Source: UBA9414 sp958446945 (GTDB lineage: Bacteria; Bacillota; Clostridia; Lachnospirales; Lachnospiraceae). From it: a stretch of DNA of 11,907 bases. This document shows positions 1 to 7,754 of the stretch, piece by piece; the stretch's first letter is position 1; the number at the start of each line of letters is the position of its first letter. The notes under the pieces were generated by a model. It was not told the origin of the DNA. It did not search any database and saw only the letters and a program-made list of their open reading frames with translations. Position numbers and translations under genes: made by a program. The stretch lies in assembly GCA_958446945.1 (NCBI GenBank), contig CAUCYJ010000073.1:1-11907 (forward strand), in the 5' to 3' direction.

Positions 1-942
1 TAACATAATTCTTTCGATTTCCTTACGTTCCGGCATTGCCAGAAGCGCACCTTTTTTTGTTGTGACAAGCGCTGCCGCTGCGTTTGCAAATACTAAAAGT
101 TCTCCCAATTGTTCTTCTGTCAGATTATAAAAATCATGCTCTAATATATAATTCAGCGCACTCCCGCCAAATGTATCTCCGGCGCCTGTTGTTTCGATCG
201 TTTTCACAGAAAAACCACTGCGCTCTACTCGCATCCCTTTGTAATACGCACGACTTCCCTCTTTTCCCATTGTCAGCAAAATCAATGGAATCTGATATTT
301 TTCTTGAAGGTATTTAATTCCTTCATCGTAATCTTCTTTTCCGGATACAAATTGTATCTCATTATCTGATATTTTCAAAATGTCGCATTGAGAAAATCCA
401 TACTCCATCTGCTCTTTTGCCAGTTCTAATGAACTCCATAACGGCTCTCGTAAATTGGGATCAAATGAAATTAGTGCCCCACTCTGCTTTGCTGACTTCA
501 CAGCTTTCTTTGTTGCTGCTCTAACCTCATCCTGTGTCATAGACAATGTCCCAAAATGGAAGATTTTCGCCTGTGAAAGGAACTCCTCATCAATTTCGTC
601 TTCTGTCAACATCATATCCGCTCCCGGATTACGGTAAAAAGAAAATTCCCGATCTCCATCTTCCAGTGTATGAACAAATGCAAGTGTTGTATTTACTTCA
701 TCGTCTGTAAAAAGATTTGATGTATCAATCCCGACTTCATTTAATGTCTTACGAAGCAGTGTACCAAATTGATCGTTTCCCACTTTGCCTATAAATGCTG
801 TTTTCTTTCCCAACTTGTTTAACATTGCAAGCACATTGCATGGAGCACCGCCTGGATTTGCTTCAAAAATCTGATTTCCCTGACTGCTAACCCCATTTTC
901 TGTAAAATCAATCAGTAATTCTCCCAATGCTACTACATCCAT
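1..942 (-). CDS. scrK: Fructokinase, PfkB/ribokinase family (3' end runs off the window)
   Basis: Predicted ATP-dependent cytoplasmic sugar kinase converting fructose to fructose-6-phosphate. The frame is open from ATG at 942 to the window edge, 314 codons. The family is usually about 315-325 residues, so only a few codons and the stop are missing. It starts MDVVALGELLIDF, has the substrate-side motif NPGGAPCNV at residues 29-37, and the PfkB signature TTGAGDTFGG near residues 251-260, with Asp256 as the expected catalytic base. GGAGG lies 8 bases before the ATG, inside the 15-bp gap after the GH32 gene, so it is the last gene of the five-gene operon. Context (GH32 plus sugar ABC importer) makes fructose the natural substrate. 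PfkB kinases are hard to separate by sequence alone, so another ketose remains possible. The gene symbol is by role and position. Confidence 0.9.
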   Translation of the reverse strand, partial: MDVVALGELLIDFTENGVSSQGNQIFEANPGGAPCNVLAMLNKLGKKTAFIGKVGNDQFGTLLRKTLNEVGIDTSNLFTDDEVNTTLAFVHTLEDGDREFSFYRNPGADMMLTEDEIDEEFLSQAKIFHFGTLSMTQDEVRAATKKAVKSAKQSGALISFDPNLREPLWSSLELAKEQMEYGFSQCDILKISDNEIQFVSGKEDYDEGIKYLQEKYQIPLILLTMGKEGSRAYYKGMRVERSGFSVKTIETTGAGDTFGGSALNYILEHDFYNLTEEQLGELLVFANAAAALVTTKKGALLAMPERKEIERIML

Positions 943-957
943 TTGATTTCCTCCATT

Positions 958-2424
958 TTAAAGTATAATATCATATTTTTCTACATTAATCGTGGCAATA
1001 CCATCACAGAAAAATTCAATCTCATCTGCTTCCTGTGGCGTACAAATTGCAGTTGTTACAACCTGTTCTCCCTCATTAATGAATAACTCTATCGATTGTC
1101 TGTCCATGATAAACCGGAGTTTTAGGTTTTCTCCTTCTTCCGGCAGCTTCCACGTTCTCTGACATACTACATCTTTTGTCACACCACAATAAGTACGATC
1201 CACCTCCATAATTCCTTGTTTCCTATTATATGTATAGGTTGTCGTATATTCTTTATTGTGAGCCAATTCTATGCCAAAACAATCAAATTCGCCTGCTTTA
1301 ATCTCTACGGTAAGGTCTAATATTCTTCCCTTTATTCCTTCAAGTTGAACTCTGCCGGAAATTTTTTGATTTTCAATATTGCACTCATTCTTACGATAAT
1401 TTTTCAATTCAGCCACCGGAGATTGCAGTAATATACCATTTCTATATCGTAATTCTCTCGGTAATGTCATCATTCCCTGCCATATTTGATCATCTGGTAT
1501 CATATTAGCATCCCAGGATTTCATCCATGCGATTAAAACACGTCTCCCATCCGGAAGTTCCGTTGTCTGCGGTGCATAAAAATCTAACCCATAATCTAAT
1601 AACTTTGCTTCTTCCTTTTGAAATTCATGTGTATTTTCATTATATCTACCTGAAAAATATACGGAATTATGACCATTGTGAAATTTATATTTTTCCGCTT
1701 TCATATTTTGTGGAGAACAAATCAAAAAATAGGAATCATCTAATTCGAAGAAATCAGGGCATTCCCACATTGTTCCTATTTTTCCGGTGGTGTTTTCTGC
1801 TAATATAGTTTCAAATTTCCAGTTTTCCAGATCATCGCTTGAAAAAAGAACCACTTGTCCCTTTTCGTCTTTATTTTTATTTCCTACGACTAAATAATAA
1901 GTATCTCCCTTTTTCCACACTTTCGGATCTCGAAAATCAATGCGGTTGCATCCTTCTGGCAGCATATCACCTGTAATTACCGGATTATGCTCATATTTAT
2001 TATAAGTTATTCCATCTCCATAGGCAATACACTGATTCTGTCGTTCTTCCGTTGTACCATCCGACATGTTCTGTTTACTTACTCCGGTATAAACAAGTAC
2101 ATGCTTTCCGTCTTTTTCAATCGCACTTCCTGAAAAACAGCCCATTCTGTCATATTCTTGATCCGGCGCCATGGCTGCCGGCATCATTTCCCAAGATATC
2201 ATATCCTCTGAAATACTGTGTCCCCAATGCATAGGTCCCCAGTCTCGCGTATAAGGATGATACTGATAAAACAGATGTATCTTTCCTTGATAAAAAGAAA
2301 ATCCATTCGGATCATTCATCCATCCAATCGGCGGTGTCACATGAAATAAAGGTTTTTCACCCTCTGGAATTCTTTTTTGCTCTTCTCTTTCATATTCCCG
2401 GGCTTTCTTTAATTCATCTTTCAT
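958..2424 (-). CDS. GH32 beta-fructofuranosidase (sucrose / sucrose-6-phosphate hydrolase type)
   Basis: Glycoside hydrolase family 32 enzyme that cleaves a terminal beta-fructosyl residue from sucrose or short fructo-oligosaccharides. All three catalytic motifs are visible: WMNDPNG at residues 35-41 with nucleophile Asp38, FRDPK at 164-168 with the transition-state-stabilising Asp166, and WECPD at 220-224 with acid/base Glu221. The five-bladed propeller is followed by the usual C-terminal beta-sandwich (about 340-488). The total of 488 residues is normal for ScrB/SacA. There is no signal peptide, so it acts in the cytoplasm on imported sugar. The ATG lies 3 bp after the binding-protein stop, with AGGAG inside the end of that gene. 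Because the neighbouring importer is ABC and not PTS, the real substrate is probably unphosphorylated, even though automatic annotation would likely call it sucrose-6-phosphate hydrolase. Confidence 0.95.
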   Translation of the reverse strand: MKDELKKAREYEREEQKRIPEGEKPLFHVTPPIGWMNDPNGFSFYQGKIHLFYQYHPYTRDWGPMHWGHSISEDMISWEMMPAAMAPDQEYDRMGCFSGSAIEKDGKHVLVYTGVSKQNMSDGTTEERQNQCIAYGDGITYNKYEHNPVITGDMLPEGCNRIDFRDPKVWKKGDTYYLVVGNKNKDEKGQVVLFSSDDLENWKFETILAENTTGKIGTMWECPDFFELDDSYFLICSPQNMKAEKYKFHNGHNSVYFSGRYNENTHEFQKEEAKLLDYGLDFYAPQTTELPDGRRVLIAWMKSWDANMIPDDQIWQGMMTLPRELRYRNGILLQSPVAELKNYRKNECNIENQKISGRVQLEGIKGRILDLTVEIKAGEFDCFGIELAHNKEYTTTYTYNRKQGIMEVDRTYCGVTKDVVCQRTWKLPEEGENLKLRFIMDRQSIELFINEGEQVVTTAICTPQEADEIEFFCDGIATINVEKYDIIL

Positions 2425-2427
2425 AGT

Positions 2428-4125
2428 TTACTCCTTTTCTTCTAAATCTTCATTTGCTAAAGACGCTTGATACTGATCAAAATATTTTTGTTTTATTGCC
2501 AGATAATCAGACAGACCATACTGTTCCATTTTCTTTAAATAGCTATCCCATTCTTCTTCAATGTTTCCGTTCAAAATCCAGTCTGCTTTTTTCTGCTCCG
2601 CATATTTTTTTATATCTGTATCATACTGTGACACTTTATTCGTATCGTCAATGCTCATAAATACATTTGGATATACATATTTACTGTGCATATCTTTTAG
2701 ATATGTTTCATGCATATTATCTAAACGCCATTTTGCATCTGCCGGTTGTGTCACATATACGTCATAATATTCATTTAATATTGCCAGCGGACCATTTACC
2801 GATTGAGCTTCTCTTACTTCTACCGGTGATTCTCCTCCAAGATCCATATGTTTCAACATTTTTTCTCCGGTTTCTGTTGTTGTCATTTCAAAAATGTTAA
2901 AAGAATCTTTTTCCCCATAAGTTCCCCAGTTATTCTGTGGAGATTGGAGCGGAGCATACATCTGGTCAATCCAGGCGGCAGCTAACGCTGTATTTTTACA
3001 ACTTGTTGTCAAAACACATCTTCCTCGATCAAATCCACTCGTTTCACTATTGTTTTGCCGTGTTACATTGACTAGACCATCCGGTCCTGCCAATGCCGGA
3101 AGCATCACATAATCCTCGTAATTGTCAATGTTTGAAATATCCCATGTAAAACAAAGTCCATATCGATGACTTTTTCCTTTCGCTACATAAGTAGACCACT
3201 CCTGTGTGAAAGCTTCTGGATCTACCAGTTTTTGTTCCACGAGTCCATGCAGCCATTTAATACCTTCTTTATATCCTTCCTGTACAGTCGTATATATTAC
3301 TTTTCCTTCATCAGTCACAGCAAAATGGTCTCCCGTATCTCCATACCCTTCACCAAATCCGTTGATTAAAATTCCAGGATCCTGATCCCCATTATTAATG
3401 ATAAAAGACATTGGGATTACTTTTCCCTCGATGGCAAATTCTTTCTCTAGCTCTTCTGCATGATCTCTGAATGAAATCAACACTTCTTCCAACTCTTCTG
3501 TTGATTTCGGTATTTCCAATCCTAAATAATCCAACCATTTTTTATTAATATACGGAATATTGCCAATTGCCTGAATGGCTTCCTTTCCTTCCCCTAACTG
3601 TTCAATCCATGGGAAAGAATAGATATGCCCGTCAGGAGCCGTACACATGGTTCGATACTCTGGATATTTTTCAAAAACCTTCTGCAAATTAGGCATGTAT
3701 TTATCAATTAATTTCTCAACAGGTATAATAATTCCCTGTTTCGCATAACGTAATATGTCATAGTCATTCATTCCCGCATTAAATAACCCATCCGGAAGAT
3801 TTCCAAATTGTGCAAGCGCAAGGTTCTTTTTATCTGCAAACTGATCTGCAACAAAACATGTCCAATCAATATGTACATTTGTCTGTTTTTCTAATCTTTT
3901 AAAAATAGCTCTTTCATTTGGTTCCTGCGTAGATGTTGCCGGTGCGTTTGTAATGAATGACAACTCTGTTTTTTCTTTCAACGGAAATGAAACTTCTTCA
4001 ATTGGAGTATCTGGATCAATTTCAGCTTCCATTCGTTCTCTTTTTCCACATCCTGCTGCTGAAATCATCAACATCAAAGAAAGACCTAGTGCAACGATTG
4101 ACTTTATTCTTTTCTTCATTTTCAA
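2428..4125 (-). CDS. Sugar ABC transporter substrate-binding lipoprotein, LplA-like (CUT1)
   Basis: Extracellular solute-binding protein of the carbohydrate CUT1 class. The N-terminus is a lipoprotein signal: basic MKMKKRIK, a hydrophobic stretch (residues 9-22), then lipobox SAAGC with Cys26 as the predicted lipidated residue. The 565-residue length fits the long LplA-type binding proteins of Firmicutes, larger than the 400-450 residues of MalE-like proteins. It should capture the substrate outside the membrane and deliver it to the two permeases encoded just upstream (9-bp gap to the second permease stop). AGGAGG precedes the ATG. The GH32 gene follows 3 bp after the stop, and the likely ligand, inferred from that neighbour, is sucrose, kestose or another short beta-fructan. 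The binding pocket cannot be read from sequence. Confidence 0.92.
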   Translation of the reverse strand: MKMKKRIKSIVALGLSLMLMISAAGCGKRERMEAEIDPDTPIEEVSFPLKEKTELSFITNAPATSTQEPNERAIFKRLEKQTNVHIDWTCFVADQFADKKNLALAQFGNLPDGLFNAGMNDYDILRYAKQGIIIPVEKLIDKYMPNLQKVFEKYPEYRTMCTAPDGHIYSFPWIEQLGEGKEAIQAIGNIPYINKKWLDYLGLEIPKSTEELEEVLISFRDHAEELEKEFAIEGKVIPMSFIINNGDQDPGILINGFGEGYGDTGDHFAVTDEGKVIYTTVQEGYKEGIKWLHGLVEQKLVDPEAFTQEWSTYVAKGKSHRYGLCFTWDISNIDNYEDYVMLPALAGPDGLVNVTRQNNSETSGFDRGRCVLTTSCKNTALAAAWIDQMYAPLQSPQNNWGTYGEKDSFNIFEMTTTETGEKMLKHMDLGGESPVEVREAQSVNGPLAILNEYYDVYVTQPADAKWRLDNMHETYLKDMHSKYVYPNVFMSIDDTNKVSQYDTDIKKYAEQKKADWILNGNIEEEWDSYLKKMEQYGLSDYLAIKQKYFDQYQASLANEDLEEKE

Positions 4126-4134
4126 TTCCTCCTA

Positions 4135-5031
4135 TTACCCTTTCACTGAACCAACCATAATTCCCTGATCAAAATATTTTTGGAAAAATGGATACATAAT
4201 CAATAGTGGAAGGCTGGATACTACAATCGTTGCATATTTAAGTAATTCTGCAACTTTTGCCATTTCTGCTGTACTTTGAATATCAGCAATCATACCAGGC
4301 TGCGGTGTATTCTGAACTAAAATAGATCGCAATACTAACTGCAGCGGCTGCAAATCAGCATCATTCAAATAGATCATAGCGTCAAAATAACTATTCCACA
4401 TTCCGACAAAAGACCATAATGCTAATACCGCAAGAATCGGCTTACATACCGGCAGCATAATTTTAAAGAAATGCTGTATTTCATTTGAACCGTCAATTGC
4501 TGAAGCTTCCCGTAATTCTTTTGGGATAGATTGATAGTACGTTCTTGCTAAAATCATATTCCATACATTAAATGCACCCGGAAGCAAAATTGCCCAAATC
4601 GTATTAACCATATGCAGCTGATTTACCAAAATAAATGTTGGAATCAATCCGCCTCCAAAGAACATTGTAATCAAAAAAAGTGCGTTGAAAAATTTTCTTC
4701 CTACAAATTCTTTTTTTGACATTGGATAAGCTGCCAGCATTGTCACAAAAACCGAAATCACTGTAAATGCTACTGAGTAAAAGAAAGAATTTAAAAATCC
4801 TCTCCATATCATTTCATTTTCCAACACTCTTTGATATGCATTCAATGTCCAGTTTTTAAAATTCAGACTGATTCCCTGACTATTCAATACGTTTGGATCC
4901 ATAAAAGAAGCTACAACAACATATACAAGCGGAACAATTACTGCAAGGACAAAGATTCCAAGTATAAGATATCCAAATCCCAGAAGCAATTTATCAGATG
5001 TTCCAAGCTTCATTTTTCTTTTCGTTTCCAT
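4135..5031 (-). CDS. Carbohydrate ABC transporter permease, YtcP/AraQ-like
   Basis: Inner-membrane subunit of the sugar importer, with about six predicted membrane segments (first near residues 17-40). The cytoplasmic EAA loop that docks the ATPase is visible as EASAIDG (175-181) followed by LP at 193-194. The C-terminus ends in GIMVGSVKG, typical of YtcP-type partners of LplB. At 298 residues it is full length. AGGAGG precedes the ATG in the 11-bp gap after the first permease gene. It presumably forms a heterodimer with the product of 5981-5043. No ATP-binding subunit is encoded in the window, so a shared ATPase such as MsmK encoded elsewhere is expected, as is common for this transporter class. 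Confidence 0.93.
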   Translation of the reverse strand: METKRKMKLGTSDKLLLGFGYLILGIFVLAVIVPLVYVVVASFMDPNVLNSQGISLNFKNWTLNAYQRVLENEMIWRGFLNSFFYSVAFTVISVFVTMLAAYPMSKKEFVGRKFFNALFLITMFFGGGLIPTFILVNQLHMVNTIWAILLPGAFNVWNMILARTYYQSIPKELREASAIDGSNEIQHFFKIMLPVCKPILAVLALWSFVGMWNSYFDAMIYLNDADLQPLQLVLRSILVQNTPQPGMIADIQSTAEMAKVAELLKYATIVVSSLPLLIMYPFFQKYFDQGIMVGSVKG

Positions 5032-5042
5032 TCTGAGACCTC

Positions 5043-5981
5043 CTATAATCCTTCTCCATCATTCAATTTTTTTACAATCCAGTTTACCGCAATCAATAAA
5101 ATTACATTGATAATAGAGTTAAACAATCCAACTGCTGTTGAATATCCATAATCTCCATTTAAAAGTCCGATTCGATATACATATGTAGAAAGAATTTCTG
5201 ATGCAGGCAAGTTCATATCTGTCTGTAAGGCAAACGCTTTTTCAAATCCGATGCTCATAATATTTCCTGCCTGTAAAATAAATTGAATTACAATAATATT
5301 TTTAATCGCCGGAAGTTCGACATAGCGAATCTGCTGAAAAATATTTGCACCATCCACAATTGCCGCTTCTTCTAAATCTTTGCTCGCATTCGATAATGCA
5401 GCGGTATACATAATAGATGACCAGCCAGCCGTCTGCCAGATGCTGCTCGCAATGTAGATTGTTCGAAAAGATTCCGGCATTGTCATCCAGTTAGCTTCAA
5501 TTCCTAATATTCCATTGATCGGACCGACAGGGGAAAGAAACATACGGACCATTCCACATAAAACAATTACGGAGATAAAATTCGGAGCATAGATTAATAA
5601 TTGAATTTTCTTTCTTATTCCGGCTCTGCGAATACGATTTAATAGCAGTGCAAGAATAATCGGTACCGGAAATCCCCACAACAATCCATAAACACTTAGT
5701 TTCAAAGTATTCAATAAATAATTCATAAAATCCGGAGATGATAAAAATCTTCTAAAATACTCTAATCCTACCCATTTACTGCCGAAAACTCCATCTATGA
5801 CATTATAATCTTCAAATGCAATCAATACCCCACTCATAGGAATGTATTTGAAAATAATTGTCAAAAGAAGTGCCGGCATCAAAAAAAACAGATATAGCTG
5901 CCAATTTTTCTTTACATAGCTCAATTTCTGTGCAAACGTTTGCTTTTTAGAAACAGCTTTCTTTTTTGTAACTGCTCTCAT
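5043..5981 (-). CDS. Carbohydrate ABC transporter permease, LplB-like
   Basis: First gene of the leftward operon and second membrane subunit of the CUT1 importer. It has a basic N-terminal tail (residues 1-25), a first membrane helix around 29-45, and about six helices in all. The EAA loop reads EEAAIVDG (204-211) with LP at 223-224. The 312-residue length is normal. The ATG has GGAGG about 10 bases upstream. Codons 13-17 lie over a 12-bp palindrome that resembles a cre site. It is transcribed from the promoter at 6085-6057, just upstream of which lies the divergent regulator gene. Confidence 0.93.
   Translation of the reverse strand: MRAVTKKKAVSKKQTFAQKLSYVKKNWQLYLFFLMPALLLTIIFKYIPMSGVLIAFEDYNVIDGVFGSKWVGLEYFRRFLSSPDFMNYLLNTLKLSVYGLLWGFPVPIILALLLNRIRRAGIRKKIQLLIYAPNFISVIVLCGMVRMFLSPVGPINGILGIEANWMTMPESFRTIYIASSIWQTAGWSSIMYTAALSNASKDLEEAAIVDGANIFQQIRYVELPAIKNIIVIQFILQAGNIMSIGFEKAFALQTDMNLPASEILSTYVYRIGLLNGDYGYSTAVGLFNSIINVILLIAVNWIVKKLNDGEGL
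5931..5944. promoter_or_regulatory. Candidate cre (CcpA) site inside the first operon gene
   Basis: TGCAAACGTTTGCT contains the perfect palindrome GCAAACGTTTGC and matches the CcpA consensus core (TG..A.CG.....C). It lies about 110 bp downstream of the predicted transcription start, where intragenic cre sites can act as roadblocks in Firmicute sugar operons. The final base departs from consensus, and the site overlaps codons, so this is a candidate only. Confidence 0.4.
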
Positions 5982-6020
5982 TTCAATTCTTCCTCCATTT
6001 TCTCATTTCTAAGCCGATTA

Positions 6021-6048
6021 AGTAACTGGTAAAGTAACCGGTTACTTT
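6021..6048. promoter_or_regulatory. Operator O1: paired TAAC(C/T)GGT(T/A)A boxes at the operon start
   Basis: An 18-bp perfect palindrome, AAAGTAACCGGTTACTTT (6031-6048), is preceded by a weaker copy TAACTGGTAA (6023-6032). The two box centres are 12 bp apart. The CG-centred palindrome is the shape expected for a LacI-family operator. It begins just downstream of the -10 of the operon promoter and covers the expected transcription start and early leader, so bound repressor would block initiation. Confidence 0.8.
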
Positions 6049-6056
6049 CTGACTTA

Positions 6057-6085
6057 ATAGTACACAATAATATTAAGAATGTCAA
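6057..6085 (-). promoter_or_regulatory. Promoter of the sugar-utilisation operon
   Basis: Reading leftwards: -35 TTGACA (6085-6080), a perfect consensus, 17-bp spacer, -10 TACTAT (6062-6057). The expected start near 6050 falls at the edge of operator O1, about 70 bases before the ATG of the first permease. Confidence 0.75.
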
Positions 6086-6110
6086 TATTAATTCCAATAT
6101 TCCCACAAAA

Positions 6111-6140
6111 AAAATAACCGGTTACATAACCAGTTATTTT
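6111..6140. promoter_or_regulatory. Operator O2: near-perfect 30-bp dyad of two TAACCGGTTA-type boxes
   Basis: TAACCGGTTA (6115-6124) and TAACCAGTTA (6127-6136) lie 12 bp apart centre to centre, the same spacing as in O1. Flanking AAAATAAC and GTTATTTT extend the whole to an almost perfect 30-bp inverted repeat. It sits upstream of the operon -35 and ends 4 bp before the regulator's -35, so it could mediate autoregulation and looping with O1 (pair centres 92 bp apart). Confidence 0.75.
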
Positions 6141-6144
6141 TACA

Positions 6145-6173
6145 TTGCTTTTTCCTTTTCTTCTTGATATACT
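6145..6173 (+). promoter_or_regulatory. Promoter of the LacI-family regulator gene
   Basis: -35 TTGCTT (6145-6150), 17-bp spacer, -10 TATACT (6168-6173). The expected start is near 6180, giving a leader of about 25 bases with AGGAG at 6192-6196 before the ATG at 6206. Operator O2 abuts its upstream side. Confidence 0.7.
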
Positions 6174-6205
6174 AAAAGGAGTTTATAGTACAGGAGTTTT
6201 AAATT

Positions 6206-7234
6206 ATGGGTAAAAAGAATGTAACATTTGCAGATATTGCAAAATATACTAATTTTTCAAAAACCACAATATCACGATATTTTAATCAGCCTGACTCTCT
6301 AACCCTGAAGAATCAGGAAAAAATTGCAAAAGCATTAGAAGAACTGGGTTATCAAGAAAATAAACTTGCAAAAGTATTAGCAAATGGAAAAAGTGAATTT
6401 ATTGGAATCATTATACCTAATCTGTATCTTCACTATTATTCTGAAATGTTAAATCAAATTTTATCCAGCTATTCAGATTATCATTATAAATTTCTTGTTT
6501 TTGTAAGCAGTGATAAAAAAGAATTAGAACAGCAATATTTAGATGAACTGATGGCATATAAAATCGAAGGGCTCATTATATTAAGTCATACCTTCTCTTC
6601 AAAAGAACTTGCTTCTTATCATATTCCAATAGTTGCAATTGAGCGGGAAGCAGAACACATCTGCAGTGTAAATACGGACAATTATATGGGGGCTGTGCAG
6701 GCAACGAATCTTTTGATACGAAATCAATGCGATATCCTCATCCATGTAAATGTTCCTGTCCCTGAGCAGATTCCCTCTTATAATCGTATCAGGGGCTTTG
6801 AAGATACTTGTAAAGAATACAATATTCCGTATCATTTAATGCTTCAAGATCTTGGTTATAATTATGAAACAACTTATAATGCAATCCGAAAAGTATTTGA
6901 ACAGATTGATAGCTCTTATTCCGATAAGAAAAAAGGCGTATTCCTTGCGAATGACACTTATGCCAATATTTTTCTAAATCTAATTTTCCAAAAATACGGA
7001 AAACTGCCGGAAGATTATCAAATTGTTGGATTCGATAACTCTCCAATTGCCAACGAAGCAATCATCCCAATTACAACCATCGGTCAGCAAATTGATAAAA
7101 TCGCAAAATCTGCTTTAGAACTTTTAGTTCTTCAAATGAATGAAATGAAAAAAAGAAAACCGACACCATTAAAAGAACCTATTCACAGACAAATTACACC
7201 TGTTCTAATTCGTCGTGAAACAACTGATGACTAA
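6206..7234 (+). CDS. LacI-family transcriptional regulator of the divergent beta-fructoside operon
   Basis: Predicted sugar-responsive DNA-binding repressor. The N-terminal helix-turn-helix spans residues 6-27 (VTFADIAKYTNFSKTTISRY), followed by the hinge helix NKLAKVLANGKS (52-63), where Leu58 is the residue expected to wedge into the central CG of the operator. The rest (64-342) is a periplasmic-binding-protein-like effector domain, with DNYMGAVQA and the late VGFDNSPIANEAIIPITTI motif of the family. The 342-residue length is normal. It is transcribed away from the transporter operon. The two palindromic operators in the shared control region, one adjacent to its own promoter, point to local repression plus autoregulation. 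The inducer is not readable from sequence; sucrose, a fructo-oligosaccharide or fructose is inferred from the operon. Confidence 0.93.
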   Translation: MGKKNVTFADIAKYTNFSKTTISRYFNQPDSLTLKNQEKIAKALEELGYQENKLAKVLANGKSEFIGIIIPNLYLHYYSEMLNQILSSYSDYHYKFLVFVSSDKKELEQQYLDELMAYKIEGLIILSHTFSSKELASYHIPIVAIEREAEHICSVNTDNYMGAVQATNLLIRNQCDILIHVNVPVPEQIPSYNRIRGFEDTCKEYNIPYHLMLQDLGYNYETTYNAIRKVFEQIDSSYSDKKKGVFLANDTYANIFLNLIFQKYGKLPEDYQIVGFDNSPIANEAIIPITTIGQQIDKIAKSALELLVLQMNEMKKRKPTPLKEPIHRQITPVLIRRETTDD

Positions 7235-7267
7235 ATTCGACTGAGAGGTTCGTATTTTAATGAAACA

Positions 7268-7328
7268 AGACCACCGGCTTTGGTATCCTACTTGAGGGTA
7301 TCATATCACTTAGCCGGTGGTCTGTTTT
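7268..7328 (+). terminator. Hairpin terminator after the regulator gene
   Basis: A perfect 12-bp stem pairs AGACCACCGGCT (7268-7279) with AGCCGGTGGTCT (7312-7323), followed by GTTTTG. The 32-base loop is unusually long, but TATCC and GGGTA inside it can form a small inner stem. The T tract is short, so efficiency is uncertain. The gene-poor stretch 7235-7409 holds nothing else clear. Confidence 0.65.
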
Positions 7329-7409
7329 GTATGAATATACTTTTCCTTTATTTCGTTATTTTCATTTTATATCATTTGGTTTTCGTAGTCTTGAAGTTCA
7401 TGAAATATA

Positions 7410-7709
7410 TTATCTATGAACACCAAATTTTCCCCTCAGTTCTGAAACAACTGCTTCCGCTGATTTGTAATTTCCCTTTGTCGCTGACTCTCTGGATTTC
7501 TCCAGTTTTTCTAAAATCTCCTCTTCCGTCATAGGATTATATGGACTTCGTACGATTCTTTTAATTTCAAATGGAAAACCATTATTTGCCACAGCTTGTG
7601 TTAAAAACATTCTAATCGCCGTAGTTGTATCTGTTCCAAGATCTTTAAAAAGCTGATCAGATTTCGTTTTTAGCTCATCATCGACACGAATTTGTATTGT
7701 ACTTGACAT
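7410..7709 (-). CDS. RelB/DinJ-family antitoxin, apparently orphan
   Basis: A 99-residue protein whose N-terminal half is a ribbon-helix-helix domain of the RelB/DinJ type: IQIRVDDELKTKSDQLFKDL, then TTTAIRMFLTQAV and GFPFEI. Such antitoxins bind their own promoter through the N-terminal domain and neutralise a RelE/YafQ-type mRNA-cleaving toxin with the C-terminal tail. GGAGGTG precedes the ATG at good spacing. The toxin gene normally follows the antitoxin. Here the next 80 bases on this strand hold only a tiny open frame, and beyond lies the terminator of the opposing regulator gene. No RelE/YafQ-like frame is present between it and the LDH pseudogene upstream either. It is therefore either an orphan after toxin loss or acts on a toxin elsewhere. 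Confidence 0.85.
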   Translation of the reverse strand: MSSTIQIRVDDELKTKSDQLFKDLGTDTTTAIRMFLTQAVANNGFPFEIKRIVRSPYNPMTEEEILEKLEKSRESATKGNYKSAEAVVSELRGKFGVHR

Positions 7710-7754
7710 ATTTTACACCTCCGCCCTTGACTTAATCGTTATTCACTTTTTAAT

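Noticed and set aside
84..637. Plus-strand open frames over the fructokinase region
   Set aside because: They lie antisense to the fructokinase frame, which carries clear PfkB motifs; their translations have no recognisable features.
4604..4807. Minus-strand 67-codon frame inside the second permease gene
   Set aside because: Out-of-frame shadow of the permease, which has intact membrane segments and the EAA loop.
6599..7061. Minus-strand frames opposite the LacI-family gene
   Set aside because: Antisense shadows with no ribosome site; the regulator frame on the plus strand is complete.
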